A DNA stretch of 34,407 bases from Bacteroidales bacterium (GTDB lineage: Bacteria > Bacteroidota > Bacteroidia > Bacteroidales > PWNQ01): contig JAIPBW010000034.1 of assembly GCA_021738505.1 (NCBI GenBank), forward strand, positions 1 through 34,407, in the 5' to 3' direction. Shown one piece after another: positions 33,017-34,407 of the stretch. Positions within the stretch are counted from its first letter, which is position 1, and the number at the start of each line of letters is the position of its first letter. The notes under the pieces were generated by a model. The model did not search any database. It saw only the letters and a program-made list of their open reading frames with translations, and had not been told where the DNA came from. The position numbers and the translations under genes were made by a program.

Positions 33017-33634
33017 ATGAAAAAACTACCGGAAAAAACAGTAGAGCGATTAAGCCAATACCGCCGGATTTTATTAAAGGAAAAAGAAACCGGCAAAACC
33101 CACATCTTTTCCCATGAACTGGCAAACTTATTACATATTACACCGGTACAGGTTCGGCGTGATATTATGCTTATCGGACATACCGGCACTTTACGCAAAG
33201 GCTATGAAATTGATGAACTGGTAAGATCAATCGGTGATATTATTGATTGTAAAACCGAACAAAAAGTGGCCATTATCGGAGCCGGGAATTTGGGAAAAGC
33301 AATCATGGGCTATCTAAAAGGCAAACGTACTAAACTTACGTTAAAAGCAGCTTTTGACGTTAACCCCGACAAAGTAGGCCGTGTAATATCAGGCATACGC
33401 TGTTATCATATTGATGAGATGAAAGATATAATACAAAAAGAAAATATCACAATCGCTATTTTAACCGTTCCCGGCGATCAGTCGAAAAAGGTAGCAGACG
33501 AGTGCATTCAGGCAGGGATTAAAGGTATAATGAACTATACGCCCACACCCATCAATGTGCAACCTCACGCTTATCTGGAAGAATATGACATGATCACTTC
33601 TATAGAAAAAGTAGCCTTTTTCTCCAAAGGATAA
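33017..33634 (+). CDS. rex: Rex redox-sensing transcriptional repressor
   Basis: This 205-residue protein is the NADH/NAD+-sensing repressor Rex: a winged-helix N-terminal domain (about 1-75, with VQVRRDIMLIG recognition region and GTLRKGYEI) and a Rossmann domain starting VAIIGAGNLGKAI (GxGxxG, residues 88-93), ending in the domain-swapped helix. High NADH releases it from DNA, derepressing fermentative and hydrogenase genes. It is the last gene of the rightward operon and its operators lie at that operon's promoter (24811-24888), indicating autoregulation. It is 26 bases after the hybrid kinase. Confidence 0.95.
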   Translation: MKKLPEKTVERLSQYRRILLKEKETGKTHIFSHELANLLHITPVQVRRDIMLIGHTGTLRKGYEIDELVRSIGDIIDCKTEQKVAIIGAGNLGKAIMGYLKGKRTKLTLKAAFDVNPDKVGRVISGIRCYHIDEMKDIIQKENITIAILTVPGDQSKKVADECIQAGIKGIMNYTPTPINVQPHAYLEEYDMITSIEKVAFFSKG

Positions 33635-33720
33635 AATAAAAGTACAGATTTGACTTACAATCCTGACAAGGAAGAGCCGGGGATAAAAGAATTAAGTATT
33701 GATTAAATCAATTTTAGAAA

Positions 33721-33766
33721 TATGAAACGAGCATGTTTACTTTAAACACACAAGAAAATGATTAAA
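33721..33766 (+). repeat. Dispersed repeat, copy A (divergent)
   Basis: It shares with copies B and C the ends ATGAAAC-N3-CATG and CACACA-AGAAAATGATTAAA, with an 11-base variable centre. Its internal reading frame is not kept, unlike B and C. Confidence 0.5.
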
Positions 33767-33816
33767 TCTAAGCTATTGCATGCGAGTTCCATAACACCTA
33801 TTTAATAAAAATTAAT

Positions 33817-33866
33817 CATATGAAACCTCCATGGCGCGGCGTTCGGCACACAGGAGAATGATTAAA
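33817..33866 (+). repeat. Dispersed repeat, copy B, with a 13-codon frame
   Basis: CATATGAAACCTCCATGGCG at the left end and CACACAGGAGAATGATTAAA at the right end match copy C. The frame 33820-33861 reads MKPPWRGVRHTGE and stops in ATGA, overlapping a second ATG preceded by AGGAG. Confidence 0.6.
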
Positions 33867-33880
33867 TGCGAAGCCGCGAT

Positions 33881-33895
33881 TTGGCGATGATGCGA
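33881..33895 (+). repeat. 15-bp direct repeat, first copy
   Basis: TTGGCGATGATGCGA occurs exactly here and at 34004-34018. Confidence 0.7.
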
Positions 33896-33903
33896 ACTGA
33901 GCG

Positions 33904-33921
33904 TCCCGATAGCTATCGGGA
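33904..33921. repeat. 18-bp perfect palindrome
   Basis: TCCCGATAGCTATCGGGA is perfectly self-complementary. It could form a hairpin or be a protein-binding or recombination site. Confidence 0.75.
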
Positions 33922-33967
33922 TAAGAGACTTAAGAGAACTAAGCGAACGAAGCGACTAAGAGAATGA

Positions 33968-34004
33968 GTAGTGAGTAGTGAGTGGTGAGTGGTGAGTGGT
34001 GAGT
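33968..34004 (+). repeat. 7-bp tandem array, unit GTRGTGA
   Basis: Five and a fraction units: GTAGTGA twice, then GTGGTGA three times, then GT. Confidence 0.85.
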
Positions 34005-34018
34005 TGGCGATGATGCGA
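34004..34018 (+). repeat. 15-bp direct repeat, second copy
   Basis: TTGGCGATGATGCGA, identical to 33881-33895, abuts the end of the heptanucleotide array. Confidence 0.7.
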
Positions 34019-34039
34019 GATTGCGGTGATGGGTATCTT

Positions 34040-34074
34040 GAATTATGAATTACGAATTACGAATTATGAATTAC
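34040..34074 (+). repeat. 7-bp tandem array, unit GAATTAY
   Basis: Exactly five 7-base units, GAATTAT or GAATTAC, in the order T, C, C, T, C at the last base. Confidence 0.85.
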
Positions 34075-34173
34075 ATTTGCGAATAAGAATATACTAAATC
34101 CGCGTTAATTGGTGTGTAATTAGAGAAATTAGCGGACAAACAACGAACAAGGAACACGGAACAAAATTTTAGA

Positions 34174-34226
34174 CATATGAAACCTCCATGGCGAAATTTT
34201 TTTCGACACATAGGAGAATGATTAAA
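34174..34226 (+). repeat. Dispersed repeat, copy C, with a 14-codon frame
   Basis: It has the same ends as copy B with a 16-base centre in place of 13. The frame 34177-34221 reads MKPPWRNFFRHIGE and ends in ATGA, in frame despite the 3-base length difference. Confidence 0.6.
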
Positions 34227-34270
34227 GGGCTGGACGAGTTGGATAATGCAAAGGAAACAATGACATTTAT

Positions 34271-34320
34271 TGTCATTAGTAGTCATTGGTAGTCATTGGT
34301 AGTCATTAATGGTCATTTTC
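34271..34320 (+). repeat. 10-bp tandem array, unit AGTCATTGGT
   Basis: About five 10-base units, the inner ones exact and the outer ones degenerate; the first unit also forms a 7-bp dyad with 34259-34265. Confidence 0.75.
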
Positions 34321-34407
34321 TATACTTCTGTGTCTGGCTGCTGTTAAATATAACTGTCTCAGAAAGCCCTGAAGTAAATGACTTATAATGTAGTAAAGCA
34401 AAATGAC

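Larger units (their letters stand above)
33635..34407. other. 773-base non-coding, repeat-rich region downstream of rex
   Basis: No gene of normal length is supported. A weak dyad (33698-33703 with 33707-33712) may end the rex transcript. The rest holds three related 46-53 bp repeats, tandem arrays and a palindrome, listed separately. The composition, with simple-sequence stretches, resembles intergenic repeat families of Bacteroidota. Confidence 0.7.

Noticed and set aside
34071-34286. Leftward 71-residue open frame in the repeat region.
   Set aside because: It crosses the repeat copy C and the 10-bp array and has no family likeness; it is probably chance.
33968-34320. Tandem repeats considered as a CRISPR array.
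   Set aside because: Units are 7 or 10 bases with no spacers, and there are no cas genes.

Overview
The window looks like chromosomal DNA of a Bacteroidota species, most likely an anaerobic, fermentative member of the Bacteroidales/Marinilabiliales type. The evidence is: many promoters of the Bacteroidota form (TTTG, about 20 bp, TAnnTTTG); a secreted protein with a type IX secretion (Por) sorting tail; a DUF1573 lipoprotein-like protein; Kdo and heptose (LPS) genes; the succinylase DapD; low GC; and a large [FeFe]-hydrogenase locus. This assignment is inference from gene content; there is no rRNA in the window.

Layout. Positions 1-21200 are mostly housekeeping: DUF1573 protein, an aminotransferase, a periplasmic PAP2 phosphatase, a leftward operon (DUF2520 oxidoreductase-like, KdsC, UbiA-family prenyltransferase, Maf), a second PAP2 protein, a T9SS-exported beta-propeller, Rpe, PepD, nitroreductase, AraC regulator, VOC protein, a stand-alone E2-type acyltransferase, an Ldh2-family dehydrogenase, an EamA transporter, and two leftward tRNA/DNA-maintenance operons (cca-miaA-UDG and dapD-GT9-tsaC). 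Several gene ends carry strong perfect hairpin terminators.

Positions 21273-33634 hold the interesting system: two divergent operons that meet in a 397-bp control region. The leftward operon encodes a small thioredoxin-fold [2Fe-2S] protein, a hydrogenase-like sensor with a PAS domain, and a SpoIIE/PP2C phosphatase. The rightward operon encodes HydC-HydB-HydA (trimeric, NAD-linked, potentially bifurcating [FeFe] hydrogenase), a second hydrogenase-like sensor fused to a histidine kinase, a lone receiver, a receiver-kinase hybrid, and the NADH/NAD+ sensor Rex. The divergent region carries two back-to-back promoters, both of whose -7 elements lie inside Rex-type operators (TTGTTA-N6-TAACA), with a third such site between them. 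Thus NAD redox state (Rex) and probably H2 or electron pressure (two H-cluster-domain sensors) appear to be read at one locus, with outputs through a phosphatase and through a phosphorelay, neither of which has an obvious DNA-binding output domain here.

The hydrogenase proteins are unusual in detail. HydA keeps the four H-cluster cysteines but its second shell is changed (Cys299 to Asp, Met353 to Ala, Ser357 to Ala, Lys358 to Arg, Glu282 to Leu; the numbering happens to match C. pasteurianum HydI). HydB has lost three of four cysteines of its N-terminal [2Fe-2S] domain and has substitutions in the FMN/NADH signatures. The phosphatase-linked sensor has Tyr in place of one H-cluster cysteine. 

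Positions 33635-34407 are non-coding and repeat-rich: three related 46-53 bp repeats with variable centres, two heptanucleotide tandem arrays, a 10-bp tandem array and an 18-bp perfect palindrome.
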